From positions 47,346,522 to 47,410,521 of the forward strand of contig NC_089232.1 of NCBI RefSeq assembly GCF_963924675.1: a DNA stretch of 64,000 nt. The letters run 5' to 3'. A program made the position numbers and the translations under genes. The notes under the pieces are model-generated. The model was not told the DNA's origin. It saw only the letters and a list, made by a program, of their open reading frames with translations, and made no database searches. This document shows positions 37,140-50,163 of the stretch, piece after piece (position 1 is the stretch's first letter; the number at the start of each line of letters is the position of its first letter). The stretch comes from Phocoena phocoena. Taxonomy: Eukaryota; Chordata; Mammalia; Artiodactyla; Phocoenidae.

Positions 37140-40100
37140 ATGTTTTATACATTTTTATACATTTTATACATTGTGAAAGGATTCCCCATATCTATTAAAT
37201 ACCACATCCACCATTTCACATAATTATTTACTTATTTTTGGTGAGAACATTTAAGTTTTACTCCCTTAGCAAGTTTCAATTATACGAACAATGCTATCAA
37301 CTATAGTCGCCATATTTTACGTTAGATCCTCAGACTTTATTTATCTTATAGATAAAAGTTTGTACCCTTTTACCAAATTCTGCCTATTTCTCCCTCCCTC
37401 AGCCTCTGGCAACCACTTTCTTACTCTGTTTCTATGAGTTGGACTTTTTTTTTTAGATTCCACATATATGTGATACCACGCAGTACTTGTCTTTTTCTGT
37501 CTGGCTTATTTCACTTAGCACAATCTCCCCAAGGTCCATCTATGTTGTTTCTCATCGCTAAATAAAACTCCGTTCTCTGTATATACCACATCTTCCTTAC
37601 CCACTCATTCACTGATGGACACTTAAGTTGTTTCCATATCTTGGTTACTGTGAATAGTGCTGCACTGAACATTGGGGTGCATATATCCCTTTGAATTATG
37701 GTTATATCCAGATATATGCCCAGGAGGGGGATTGCAGGATCATATGGTAGCTCTGTTTTTAGTTTTTTAAGTAATCTCCATCCTGTTCTCCATAGTGTCT
37801 GTACGAATTTACATTCCCACCAACGATGAAGGAGGGTTCCCTTCTCTCCTCACCTTCTGCAGCATTTATTGTTCGTGGACTTTTTTTTTTTTTTTTTTTT
37901 TTTTGCAGTCGTGGGACTCTCACTGTTGTGGCCTCTCCCATTGCAGAGCACAGGCTCTGGACACACAGGCTCAGTGGCCATGGCTCACGGGCCTAGCCGC
38001 TCCGCAGCATGTGAGATCTTCCAGGACCGGGGCACGAACCCGTGTCCCCTGCATCAGCAGGCAGACTCTCGACCACTGGGCCACCAGGGAAACCCTATTT
38101 GTGGACTTTTTGATGATGACCATTCTCACTGGTGTGAGGTGATATCTCATTGTAGTTTTGATTTACACTTCTCTAATAATTAGTAATGTTGAGCATCTTT
38201 TCATTTGCTTTTTGGCCATCTGCATGTCTTCTTTGGAGAAATGTCTATATAGATCGTCCTCCCATGTTTTGACTGGTTGGTTTTTTTTTTTTTTCTCTTG
38301 ATATTCAGCTGCATGAGCTGTTTGTATATTTTAGAGATAAATCCCTTTTTGGTTGCTTTGTTTGCAAATATTTTCTCCCATTCTGTGGGTTTTCTTTTTG
38401 TTTTGTTGATGGTTTCCTTTTGCCGTGCAAAAGCTTTTAAGTTTAATTAGGTTCCATTTGTTTATTTTTATTACTCTCTGCGGTGGATCAAAAAAGATTT
38501 TGCTGCAGTTTATGTCCAAGAGTGTTCTGCCTACGTTTTCCTTGAAGAGTCTTATAGTTTCCAGTCTTACATTTTGGTCTTTAATCCATTTTGAGTATAT
38601 TTTTGTGTATGGTGTTAGAGAATGTTCTAATTTCATTCTTTTATATGTAGCTGTCCAGTTTTTCCAGCATCACCTATTGAAGACATTGTCTTTTCTCCAT
38701 TGTATATTCTTGACTCCTTTGTCATAGAATAGGTTACCATAGGTGCATGGGTTTATCTCTGGGCTTTCTATCCTGTTCCATTTATCTATATTTCTGTTTT
38801 TGTGCCAGTACCATATTGTTTGGATGACTGTAGCTTTGTAGTATAGTCTGAAGTCAGGGAGCCTGATTCCTCCAGCTCTGCTTTTCTTTCTCAAAATTGC
38901 CTCTGCTACTCGGGGTCTTTTGTGCTTCCATACAAATTGTAAAATTTTTTTGTTTCATAATTCTATTAAAAATGCTATTGGTAATTTGATAGGGACTGCA
39001 TTGACTGTTTAGATTACTTTGGGTAGTATAGTCATTTCAACAATATTGATTCTTCCAGTCTAAGAACATGGTATTTTGCTCCATCTGTTTGCATCATCTT
39101 TGATTTCTTTCATTAGTATCTTATAGTTTTCTGAGTACAGGTCTTTTGCTTCCTTAGGTGTGTTTATTCCTAGGTATTTTATTCTTTTTGATGTGATGGT
39201 AAATGGGATTGTTTCCTTTTTTCTCTTTCTGATCTTTTGTTGTTAGTGTATAGGAATGCAAGAGATTTCTGTGTATTAATTTTGTATCCTGCAACTTTAC
39301 CAGCTTCATTGATGAGCTCTAGTACTTTTCTGGTAGCATCTTTAGGATTTTCTGTATATAGTATCATGTCATCTGCAAACAGTGACAGTTTTACTTCTTT
39401 TCCAATTTGGATTGCTTTTATTTCTTTTTCTTCTCTTATTGCTGTAGTTAGGACTTCGAAAACTATGTTGAATAAAAGTGAGGAGAGTGGGCATCCTTGT
39501 CTTGTTCCTTATCTATAGGAGGAAATGCTTTCAGTTTTTTACCATTGAGAATGATGTTTGCTGTGGGTTTATCATATATGGCCTTTATTATGTTGAGGTA
39601 TGTTCCCTCTATGCTCACTTTCTGTAGAGTTTTTATTATAAATGGGTGTTGAATTTTGTCAAAAGCTTTTTCTGCGTCTATTGAGATGATCATATGGTTT
39701 TTATTCTTCAGTTTGTTAATGTGGTGTATCCCATTGATTGATTTATGTATGTTGAAGAATCCTTGCATCGCTGGGATAAACCCCACTTGATCACGGTGTA
39801 TGATCCTTTTAATGTGTTGTTGGATTTGGTTTGCTAATATATTGTTGAGAATTTTTGCATCTGTGTTCATCAACAACATTGGCCTGTAATTTTCTTTTGT
39901 GATATCTTTGTCTGGTTTTGGTATCAGGGTGATGGTGGCCTTGTAGAATGCACCCCACAATTATTCCTCTTACTCTGCTCAGACACAGCCTCAGGGGTAA
40001 GTCCCCTTTGTCCTTCATAGCCAGTCACTGCCCCTGGCTTCCACCACACCACAGAGCAGGCAGGGCCCAGGTGGACTCTCAGCATGTGTTGGGGGTGAGC

Positions 40101-40808
40101 TGTGGTTGAGTGGTGATGGTCAGAGATCTGGGCTAACCTCTGATGTGCATCTCAAGTAAATGCCAACAGTGGCTGCAGTCTCGCCGCCCAGGCTCCAACT
40201 CAGAATTGGGTTGCCTTTACATACTGCATCTGAGTCTTCTCGCCGGCCGTGGCCTCCTCAGATCCAGTGCTTTGCTGTGACATGGTGTGAACAAGGCCTG
40301 AGTGCTAGCTCTGCTCAGGCTAGGGTGTTGAGGTGGTTGCTGGAAACTGGCAGCTGCTAGAGCAGACCTCTCTCCGTCCTGCCTCAGAGGCAAGCCAGTG
40401 CATGCTCACTCCTCACGAGTGGAGTCCAGGCTTCCCACAGCCCTCTTGTTAGTCCTAGCTGTCCTCCAACCAGACAATGGGGCTTATCTCCCCCACATAG
40501 GACCTCATGGCTGGGGCACCCAATCTGTGGCTCTCACCACTCACTCCCCAGGACGGGTCTCCACCTGTGTATTCTCCCTTTATTTCTGAGCCTCCTCCCA
40601 GGGTCACAGGTCCCGACCCAATCGCTTTTCTTCCAGTCCTATCCAAATTACATGTGTATCTTTCTTATAGCCTTGGTTGTACAGGTGTTGGTTGCCAGTT
40701 TCCAGTTAGTTTTCAGTGAGAATTGTTCCACATGCAGATGTATTATTGATGTGTTTCTGGGAGTAACTGAGCTCCACATCCTCTTACTCTGCCATCTTGA
40801 TCCACCTC
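37140..40808 (-). mobile_element. L1 with 5' UTR but internal deletion (ORF1 and start of ORF2 lost)
   Basis: Read on the minus strand: a GC-rich L1 5' UTR (40808 down to about 39962), then directly the ORF2 reverse-transcriptase region, then the C-terminus and the 3' UTR to about 37140. The 165-codon frame at 39463-39960 has the RT motif [16 protein letters not shown], and FADD is encoded near 39370-39385. ORF1 and the ORF2 endonuclease are missing, a loss of roughly 3 kb compared with an intact L1 of 6-7 kb. A SINE interrupts it at 37881-38097. The 5' terminus (plus-strand text ctgccatcttgatccacctcc) is at about 40808. Stops and frameshifts show it is inactive. No clear TSD was found. Confidence 0.82.
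37872..38111 (-). mobile_element. Cetacean SINE nested in the L1, with TSD
   Basis: Poly-T at 37881-37904 marks the tail, and the head ends at ccaccagggaaaccc (38095). The TSD ttcgtggacttttt (37872-37885) matches tttgtggacttttt (38098-38111) at 13 of 14 positions. The flanking L1 text resumes in register after the SINE. Confidence 0.95.
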
Positions 40809-42809
40809 CAGCAATGATTTTAATGTTACTTTAAATAATATATTTTAATTGGTACATATTATTTTCTCTTTATTGTTTCATCCATTATATAGAACGGGAA
40901 TTAAAGTACTTATCAATGACATGTAGCTTTTTGTCTTTCATTATTAAAAAAGAAACTTTCAGAGATGGCTCTAAATTTTTGTTCACCAAGCCTGTATTGA
41001 GTGCTACATGATTTTAATTATAACGAAAATGAGTATAGAGTTCACGTTTCGATGCTTAGCTTATATGTGGACTGAGAATCATATTGGTTGCATAATATTT
41101 AGTTCATATCTCAAGACATAATGTACTCTTATCTGAAATTCTCTGTTAATTTTAGATAGAGATTACATTATTTTGTTTCTACTCATAATATGGCTACCAC
41201 CATTTGTAATTGTGGTAGTAGTGTAGCCTTTGCCAACTTTTTACTTCTTGCTTTTGTTACTGTTATTAGTACTATCTTTAATCTGACATTTATTTGTATC
41301 TTTTAAAGCCACTGTTCCTTTTAGTGGAAGCTAGATAAATTAAAACAGGATGAAATAATACCTAAATCAGTTTATACTGGCAAATATAAACTGTTATAAA
41401 TCACAATATGTTGAAAGCCAGTGAAGCTGTGATGGCTTCACTGTGAAAATTTCTGCATGTGAAACTTTGACTATGCCCTGCTAATATACCTCATTTATTT
41501 TAAGTTTTGTGATATTTGATACATGTACTGACTAAAGCACTGAGGGGGGGTAATCCATATATAAAATATTAGTAACACTGATATTTCCTTTTTAATATAA
41601 AAATCAATAGAATTAGAAATTCAAAAATGTTCACTTAGCACAATAATAAATCATGTTGAGAACCCACTAAAGAACATGCATCCCTCTGATGGTTTTTGTA
41701 TTTTCTTACAAAAATAAGAATGTTTTCCTTATTTTTGCATTACCTAAACTTACTGTGACCTATTCCATTTCCTCTTTTGTCCCCAGATCCATTTCTAAGC
41801 TGATATATGACATGTTCATGTAATTCATGATTGCTTTGACTGTGAGCTAAATTCCCAGGCTGGTTCCTGGAGAGATTCTCAGTAGTTCTAAGCTATAAAT
41901 GCACACTCACTGTGTGTACAAATTGTGGGAATTAAAGAACAACTATAGCCTCTATATTATAAATAATAGTGACATGGAAAACAAATTATATAACATTGGA
42001 CTGTGTATGTGATTCAGACTATCACCTATGGTATGAGAGCCTCAGCCTCCTTATACTTCCCAACTATTTATGACTATAGTCAAGGTATGTCTAATGTGTG
42101 CCTTGGGACATAGCCTCAATCACCACGTGGTAGCTATTTTCTCCTCTCCATTCAGATGCCTTGTGTATTTTCTGAGGTCAAGTCGTCTACTACCTGAAAA
42201 GGTGCATGAGAACGAATCATCAGTTACTAAGAGTAGCCTTGAATTCATTCGTATCACAGTTAATTTGCTATTTTACCCTTAAACTATTACATAATACTTT
42301 GTTCTGTTCAGAGATATTTTATAGAATTTATCATTTTTTTTATGGTTCTTGCATGAAATGTCATTTCCTTGAAACTTAGCTTTTAATTAAAATTAAATTT
42401 TCTTTTTGCAGAAAAATTATTTAATTGATCAATCAGTGTGCAGTTATAAATTTCTTAAGTAGTGTTCAGCATTATTCATGGGTGGCGTCATTTAGAAAAA
42501 TTAAAAGAGTTGATATCTTTCCAGTGATTGGATAGTATAATTGGGGATTCCAGAAAAGCGAAACTCATTAATGCCAAAAAGTTATGAAATAAAATGTGAT
42601 ACAGGAAATTAAATGGGAAACTATCCTTGATATAGTATTATTCTGCATACTGAATCAATGTGGCCATCATTTCAAATGAAAACGGAATTTTTCAGGAAGT
42701 CCTTTATGGATTTCACCTCACTCCATTGTCTCCAGGCATTCAATATTGCCTCAGAACAAAGACACTCAATTTTAATGTATAGTTTAATAAGTAATTAGTC
42801 AGGTTTTTA
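40809..42809. other. Unassigned intergenic DNA, 2 kb
   Basis: Contains one short hairpin (cagtgaagc, 7-base loop, gcttcactg at 41419-41443). A 70-codon frame at 42070 has no recognised motif. No repeat recognised. Confidence 0.45.
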
Positions 42810-42980
42810 TTTTTTGTTTGTTTGTTCTTTTTTCTTTGCTTTGCTGACTATAATCTCTTGAGACCTTAAACTCCTCAAGGGCAGAAAATGTAAATTCTGT
42901 TTCTTTGTCTATTCTCTAAATATCAAACAAAATACTATATAAAGAATTCATGAAGGATTATTTTAATAAAAACTAATGAG
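42810..42980 (+). mobile_element. Possible L2 3' end
   Basis: aaactcctcaagggcagaaa near 42868 and a caaacaaaatactatataaa block followed by gaattcatgaaggatta follow the order of the L2 3' end. Confidence 0.5.
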
Positions 42981-43147
42981 TAATTCAGTCTTTCTTACTC
43001 CCTGAGGGAAACCTTGCTTATAGTGACCCCTGGGATTTTACATTTTTCTCCATCTTGGAGGAAAAGCAAAAACTGTGATTTCAAAGATTTAGTAAGAGAA
43101 ATTTAAAAATTTCCTTTTGGGAAAACTCAGTTCAAAAATAAAAATGT

Positions 43148-43345
43148 GGGCTTCCATGGCGGCGCAGTGGTTGAGAGTCCACCTGCTGATGCAGGGGACA
43201 CGGGTTCGTGCCCCGGTCTGGGAAGATCCCACATGCCGCGGAGCAGCTAGGCCCGTGAGCCGTGGAGGCTGTGCTCCGCAGCAGGAGAGGCCACAACAGT
43301 GAGAGGCCCGCGTACCGCAAAAAATAAATAAATAAATTTTAAAAA
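43148..43345 (+). mobile_element. Cetacean SINE with a 21-bp internal deletion
   Basis: The body starts gggcttccatggcggcgcag at 43148. Compared with the copy at 17374, 21 bp are missing between gtgagccgtgg and the tgtgctccgcagc segment, with a tgg repeat at the deletion ends. The tail is (AAATA)n-like to about 43345. The TSD is weak (an aaaaatg-type match only). A 61-codon plus frame over it is not a gene. Confidence 0.93.
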
Positions 43346-46300
43346 ATGCCTCTTCTAATATAATCCCTTTCAGCTTTTTGATTCTATGATTGTATGATTA
43401 TCTAATTTACAGTTGCTGTTGGAAATAAATCTTTTCTCACTTGCAACAACTTCTTCCTTGCATTCTTTCACTTTAGGCTATTATTTATTAACTCAGTAAA
43501 TGCATTATTTACAGTTCCTGAAAAACAGGGCTGAAGATTTTTATGAGATCTCACCAAGTTCTCTGCTGATTAAATGGAATAGTTTGGTAATAGTTTTGAC
43601 CACCCAGGAAGTCCAAACTGTTCATTAAAAGTAAAATCTCGGTAAATTATGACTGAAGCCCTTCTGGTTTGTTTCCACTTTGAACTGCAGTAGTTTTTGC
43701 CATAAATATTGGGAACCAGCGCTAGAACTGTACTTCTTATTAAATTATATAGTAAAAGTTTGTTTTTTTTTTTAATTTTAAATGTTTCGTGATTTGGGTT
43801 TAGACCTAGTAAAAAGGGAAAAAGAAATAATCAAGTAACTCAGGTATTATATAAAATGAGTTGGTTAAGAAAATACAGATAGCCCAAACCTGACTAGCAT
43901 TTAGAATATCAGACACATGAATTTAAGCTTTGGATTTAATTGGAACATAATATTTATCTTTTTTGAAGCATTTCTCTCTGTCTAAAATTTGTTCCTTGAG
44001 TACCTATTCTGCCAAGTAATATTATATCATTTTTTACTGGTTAACATATTTGTTTGTAATTGTTCTCAAATTGTTTCCTGGTAGGTTTTCTATTCCAACT
44101 ATCGTCATACACATAAATTTTACTGTCATGTATTTTATTAACAATTTTTTATTTCTGATGATTGATAGAGAATGACTTCATAATTCACTTCTGGTGTATG
44201 TACTTGCTTGCAACTTCGTCACATCATATTTTTCTTTGAAACTTTCAGCAGAATGTTGACTTAGCATTACAAAAATTATTAGCTGATGAAACTCTAAAGA
44301 AAACACAGACTCCACTCACAAGTCTCGTCCTAACAGTATGCGCCATGAAACCAACGCATTTCAAAGATTTAGATGCTTCTTTTTGTGATGTCTCCTGAGA
44401 TCAGAGAATGCAAAAAAGAAGTTCTCTTATAAATATGCATCAAGTACAGCTGTTTGATATATGCATTATGCAGAGATGTTAGGAGAACAGAGCTGTGTGT
44501 AACCTTTCAATAAGAAATACACCTACGAAAAAAAAATCATTTTGAAAATAAGTAATGTGAAGTATTTTAGTCTTTCATGAAAAGTGAAGACTAGTGAAAC
44601 TCTTGAAATTTGACATTTAGTTGTATTTAAGTCATTAAGAAGTTACCCTGACCTATTCCTTAAACTCTCATCTCTCTGTTAGTTTTCTCTACAATAAAAT
44701 TTATTTTTCAAACCAGAGGGAATTTTTCAGTTTTGACAAGATATAAATCAAACTTGTGACATCAGGGTATAGTTTTAGCATCTTCTCTACAATGTAGATG
44801 AAATAACTCTCTCTTCTTAAAGAGTGGACAGATTTTCTGGGAAATAATGAAACAACTTTTGTGCTCCTAACTCACACAGGACTGTTCAACACTCAGGGAG
44901 GAGCTTCACAATGGGTTCTAATAACAATATATTTCGTAATTATTTTGATATTTTCATCATTCAAAATAAACATGTCTAAGTGTTCCTAATTTTGTATTTT
45001 TATTTAATGACCACCCCAAATTGTATAAGTTTCATGCCCCCCCAAAACCTGGCTTACTCTCTTGGCCCTTGTCTAGAACTTTGTCTTGTCATCTGCAGTG
45101 AGGAGTGTAGGCTCTGGCTAGGGATTCATGATAACTCTGGCTGTTTATCTCAGAGTTGTCATTTTTATAATATTATATTACTGCCTGTAAGTATCAAGTC
45201 CACTGGCTGGACAAGTAATTTCACTCAAACCAGGGAGCAGGGAAAAATAAACAATATGACCCTCTTCTAAATGCTGTTATATCAGCACCCCCCATAGATT
45301 CTATTTGTTTATAATTCTGATTTAGATAGTCACCTTTGAGAACTCCCAGGAGTTCAGAAGTTTTTGAAAGAACTTTGCAGTACATAATAGAAGGAAATTC
45401 AGATTGAGATTCTGTTAGTGTGTCTTTATTTTTCTTCCTTTATATTTGTTACACTTGAACCCAAAAGTTAGGTGGTTATAAGAATTCCAGGTTGCAGCCT
45501 TATACTATATTAAAAACGTGGTCAGCAAAGAGACCATATAAGGGAATAGGTTAATTTTCCCAGAATGCTTTGATATTTTCACTATCACTACCCCTGAGTT
45601 TTGTTTTTCCTTTCCTAGATTGTTGGAAAAATGTATCTACCTTTAAGAAAAAGAAAATTTAACTATGAAACAATTTCATTTTACATTTTCCCCTACTTTT
45701 ACACAGAGTTCCTAGCAATTACGTTTTCCCCAAAGCGCTCAACAATAGAGTCTGGTGCTAAAAGGTGGAGTAAGCTAACTATGGATGAATGTGAAATGTC
45801 CTACTTATTTTCTGTGGAATTAATTGATTGAGCTCATTTTGGGGGTGCTTTTCTTATTGACCAGAGAAACTTGGCTCATTAGACCAACTCACAAAGTGAC
45901 CTTTTAAAAGAAAGAGCTTCCAATACATTTGTTCATGTTGCATAGCACTAAGAATAGTACTATTTAAAACTAAATACAATAATTTTGTATAATTACAGCA
46001 GGCATCATGGGACTTCAATTTTAGGCACTGTTTATAAGGCACTTCTCTTTACATTATTCTAGATTTGAATCAAAGATAGCAAACTGCATGTAGAGGTTTC
46101 TTTCAAAAGCCAATTCAATAGCCATATTTAAACTCAAATATTTCCTATTTTCTTTTTTTTTACTTTCGACTGAAGTCATAATAGCATACTAGTGCTTTTT
46201 TTGAATTGACTTCTGCATGTTAACTGTACTACCCAAATTCCATTTATTAGTCTAAGTCTTCATTTTGCTATACAGTTAACACAAACATCCATTCAACACA

Positions 46301-46639
46301 CTATGTATGCTTAATTTCTTGAGTTTGACTTATTGTATTCTAAAGAATAATGGTTAAACGATACCCAACTTAGTTCAGGTTGAAAAATAATTGAGTCTGT
46401 ACCATGGAAAAATATTAAGATAGGGGAATAAAAAAATAATAAAAGATTATATGTATTTTATGCTATTACAGATGACCCTATTCATTAGTGAATTACCTCC
46501 AAAATAAAATTAGGATTTTAAGAGAGCCATTTGATATTATGATTCTCATAATATGAGAGGGTTTGCAAAAGTTAGGGCTAAACATGTAGATGTTTGGGTT
46601 CATTATGCCCATAGAATGGCATTTTGGAGTACTGGATGT
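43346..46639. other. Unassigned intergenic DNA, about 3.3 kb
   Basis: Frames of 62-96 codons at 44980, 45631 and 45854 lack motifs or splice context. No transposon or RNA gene recognised, though old repeats are likely. Confidence 0.45.
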
Positions 46640-46850
46640 TATTAAATGGTTAAGTTTGGGCTCTGGACCCAGACCATGTTGGGACAAATCTTGGCTATAA
46701 TATTACCTGTTGTGTGACACTGGAGATTTTACTGAAAAGAAACATACCTCAGTTTCCCCTCTCTAAAATGGGAATAATTTTAGAATTTCTTTGATAGATG
46801 TATATTAGAACAGGGCCTATCAGATAGTTTTTTGTTGTTGTTGTTACTGT
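46640..46850 (+). mobile_element. MIR SINE, sense
   Basis: The block order is ttaaatggttaagtttgggc, tctggacccagaccatgttg, then ttacctgttgtgtgacact and cctcagtttcccctctctaa, which is MIR sense order. A gttgttgttgtt run follows. Confidence 0.8.
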
Positions 46851-48119
46851 TGCTTTGTCATGTTAGTCAAACTCTCTCATTTACCCAAGCATGGTATCAA
46901 AGTGAAATATGGATCATTACTTCTTGGAATCCTGTTTAAGTGACACAGAATTATTTAGATATCATGCATCCAAATGATCTCAAATTTTTCTTTATATGAT
47001 TTTAAATTGATTATATTTGAAAATGTACCTTTCATTCTCGTATTAGATAATCTCAGCAAAATATAAAAATCGATAGGTCTAATCTACATTTTTATTAGGA
47101 AAGCAATAATTACTTTCTAACACAAATTATGAAGCTTGACATTTGCTTTTTCTTATTTACATTTAAATATTGTTATTTTTATTAGTAGTATTTGCATTTA
47201 TAAAGTGGGAAGACATCAACTAATCAATCAGATTAAAAGCTCTAGGGAGGAGAGTTATATAATGTCCCTTTAAATTCTGTTTTATAATTTTTAATATTTT
47301 TATAATTAATGAAATAACACTGGTAATGCTACTAAAATACTAGTTGAACAATCTGAATTTGTATACTTTCTGTTGAACCCTAGTTAGATGTTTCAGTTAA
47401 TTCAATGTGCTGTTATATAAAAATATGATTTTTAGGACTTTTGTGTATAAACTAAAAAGCATTTTTAATGGCTGTCTGGCTGTTTTTCAGAGTCCAGTGC
47501 CAGAATGTTGCTACATTTTGATATTTAGCTCTTCTAACTACAATTATGAGTAGACTTCTAGAACTAAAATTTGAAATATTCAGAAATAAAGAGGACTCTG
47601 TTCCTTACAGGGTATTTAACAAGCACATGCATATCTATGTCCTTGTGTTCTGTGCTGTGGTTTCCAAGATCCACAGAATGAGAGTCACTTACTTCCCACC
47701 TGTAGTTTCATAATTAAGACCTATAACTTAGTATGCCCAAGGTCTTGGGATCAAATTTGTCTTCAGGAGACTGTTTTCTGAAATCTACCTTGTAGTACAG
47801 CTAATTCAGCACTACTCATCATTATTTCTACTATTCCTGCTTTTACTTCAGCACCTGAGGAAGTTAGGGCTTTTTTCTAAACCCTAGTGTTTTTCTCCAA
47901 ATTAAGTACCTCTGTCTTTAACTTTTTCCTCCACTGATAACTAGCTCAGGACCTCAGTGTTTTTCCTATAATACAAACATTCTACTTTCCTCAATCTCCT
48001 GCTCTTGAAACGACTAAAATGCTAAAAATGAGTTTGGGGTCCTAAACTTTGCTTCCAGGCCTCTGCAAACTCCACCCTGTCCCTCCTTAAGTATCCACAT
48101 GTTTGTTCCCAGACTCCAT
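46851..48119. other. Unassigned DNA
   Basis: Nothing supported on either strand. Confidence 0.45.
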
Positions 48120-48258
48120 ATATGAACAGAGTCACAGAAAGGTAAGGTAATACTATGTCCATGGTCAAAAAGTCCACATATAGTAGAGCTGGGATTTGAA
48201 TCCATGTAGTCTGACCACAGGGTCCATATGGTTAACTGCTATGCTACATGCCTTCCAT
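48120..48258 (-). mobile_element. MIR-type SINE fragment, antisense
   Basis: cacagaaaggtaaggtaata, then tagagctgggatttgaatcc, then gttaactgctatgctacatg match the MIR order in antisense. Confidence 0.7.
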
Positions 48259-49840
48259 AGTCTGCTTTTCTGCTTCTCTTTTTCTTTTCATCTGGCCTCT
48301 ATCACTATCTTAGATTTTAGCTCCCTTTTGACAATGCACATTTTTCAAAGTGCTAGAGATATGTCTAAAAAAAAACTACAAATAGGAGTCTATCTTGCCC
48401 TTAAGCCAACTCCTCTGTTTTCTTATTTGGGGTAAGAAGCCTTTTGTAAGTTCTCACACAGGTTTAGTTATAAGCAAACATGAGTTTTCTAATACTACAA
48501 CTAATATATACCAATGTCAAAGTATTAATAGTACTGGGCACATATTAAACTATATATATGAGCTTTCTATTCACTCCTTTTTTTCTTAAAAAGATGAATT
48601 CTAACAATTTTTTAGGAATACATTTTTTAAATTTACATACCAAAAAATAATGAACCAAACATTTGCATATGAAGCCAAATCTGCCAATTATGGTTTGCAA
48701 ATACCACTTTCTGAGAGATCCCTGGGCACAAGATGTTGTCCTAGGAATTTTTATTGATTTTGGAGTAGACACAATCTTTTTCTGAGACTAATGGTGACAG
48801 TATTTGGCCAATACCTCTGTTAGTTTTTGCCACAGAAAAGATGACAGAAGAAATAAATATCCGATTACTCATGGATTTAAACAAAGGACTACTGTTAGGA
48901 AAACTCAGTTGATTTTTAGAAACTTTTCTTTCAGTGCTTGCTGGAGATGGAAAGTGATGAAATACAAGTTGCTTGGGGACTATTAGAAAGGATACCAATG
49001 TAGAAGATAAAATCCCTGAGTTCTAGTAACTAGTCTTCCATTGACACGTTCTCTCTAATGTAGTGAAAGTTGTTCAACCACTCTAAAATGAGACGATGGG
49101 ACTAAATCAACTCAGAATCCTTTTCCAGCACAAAATTGTATATTCATGATAGCATTAATAGCAAAGAACTATCCTAATTATAACATTTAGTCAAAAATGG
49201 TATGTCCTTTGGCAGGATAAATGTTGACTATTAATGTGCTTTCTCTACTTACACATACTTTAGGAATATCTCCAATTAAAATGTTCTCTATGTTGATATT
49301 TAAGCATCTTTACTAATTATATTATTTCACAATAAGGAATGTGTGTCTTTACTCTTCAGAACATGTTATATTTTCAATTTAATCTCCTAGTTCTCAATAT
49401 GGAACTTCATGTCAAATACTCCCTAGCGTTAGAAGTCATTGGTCAGCTACAGAGGACATGTGGGATGAGAGAGCAGATTGAGTTGTGGTATTTTACTTTT
49501 GATTTCTTCTTTTAGCCTCCCAAGAAAGACTGTACAGATGATGGTCTTGTTAATACTGTAGAGCAGGAGTCAGTTTCTGTGTCATTAATGTTAGTGATGA
49601 GTGATATATCTGACAAAGGTTAGAAAGCTTTTAGAACCCTTTGACAACAATGACCACGAAAGATAGAAGTGGTTTTTCTAGAAATAGAGTGGCAAGAGTT
49701 TCCATCTGACTCAGAAGACCTTTACCCTGTTCATGTCTGTTAATATTTTACTCATTCTCTGAAGCTCAGTATAAATACTACTCTCTCTCCTAAAGCTTTT
49801 ATCTGGTTGGAATTTAAAACTTTCTTGTGGGATACATTAA
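48259..49840. other. Unassigned DNA
   Basis: A short pyrimidine tract followed by an AG and an open stretch at about 49510-49620 looks superficially exon-like, but it is too short to call. No repeat recognised. Confidence 0.4.
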
Positions 49841-49841
49841 A

Positions 49842-49862
49842 AACACACACACACACACACAA
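49842..49862. repeat. (CA)n microsatellite
   Basis: About 20 bp of ACAC repeats. Confidence 0.9.
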
Positions 49863-49918
49863 AACAAAAACACTTGGGATATAAGAACCATTTAATTGTA
49901 GTCTTACCAGAGCACATT

Positions 49919-49923
49919 CTGTA

Positions 49924-49960
<37 letters not shown>

Positions 49961-50163
49961 GTTACGCGGACCTCCCAGTGCGTGGCCTCTCACGTCGCGG
50001 AGCACAGGCTCCGGACACGCAGGCCCAGCAGCCATGGCTCACGGGCCCAGCCGCTCCGCGGCACGCGGGATCCTCCCGGACCGGGGCATGAACCCGCATC
50101 CCCTGCATCGGCAGGCGGACCCCCAACCACTGCGCCACCAGGGAAGCCCTGTAATATATTTTT
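49919..50163 (-). mobile_element. CpG-rich cetacean SINE with TSD
   Basis: Poly-T to 49958 marks the tail, and the head ends ccaccagggaagccc at 50148. The TSD ctgtaatgtattttt (49919-49933) matches ctgtaatatattttt (50149-50163) at 14 of 15 positions. The copy keeps many CpG sites (gcgttacgcgg, cacgtcgcgg, ccgctccgcggcacgcggg). An 85-codon plus frame across it is not a gene. Confidence 0.96.

Noticed and set aside
37881..38183. Overlapping frames of 104 and 115 codons on the plus strand
   Set aside because: SINE read in antisense, with part of the flanking L1.
40160..40834. Cluster of GC-rich frames that looked like an exon or CpG island
   Set aside because: Explained as the L1 5' UTR: it continues to the L1 5' terminus and is collinear with ORF2 in the same orientation.
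41419..41443. 9-bp stem hairpin with 7-base loop
   Set aside because: Short hairpins of this kind occur by chance, and nothing suggests a microRNA precursor of proper length.
49505..49625. Pyrimidine tract plus AG followed by an open stretch, exon-like
   Set aside because: About 36 codons, no recognised protein, no partner exon and no donor site I could support.
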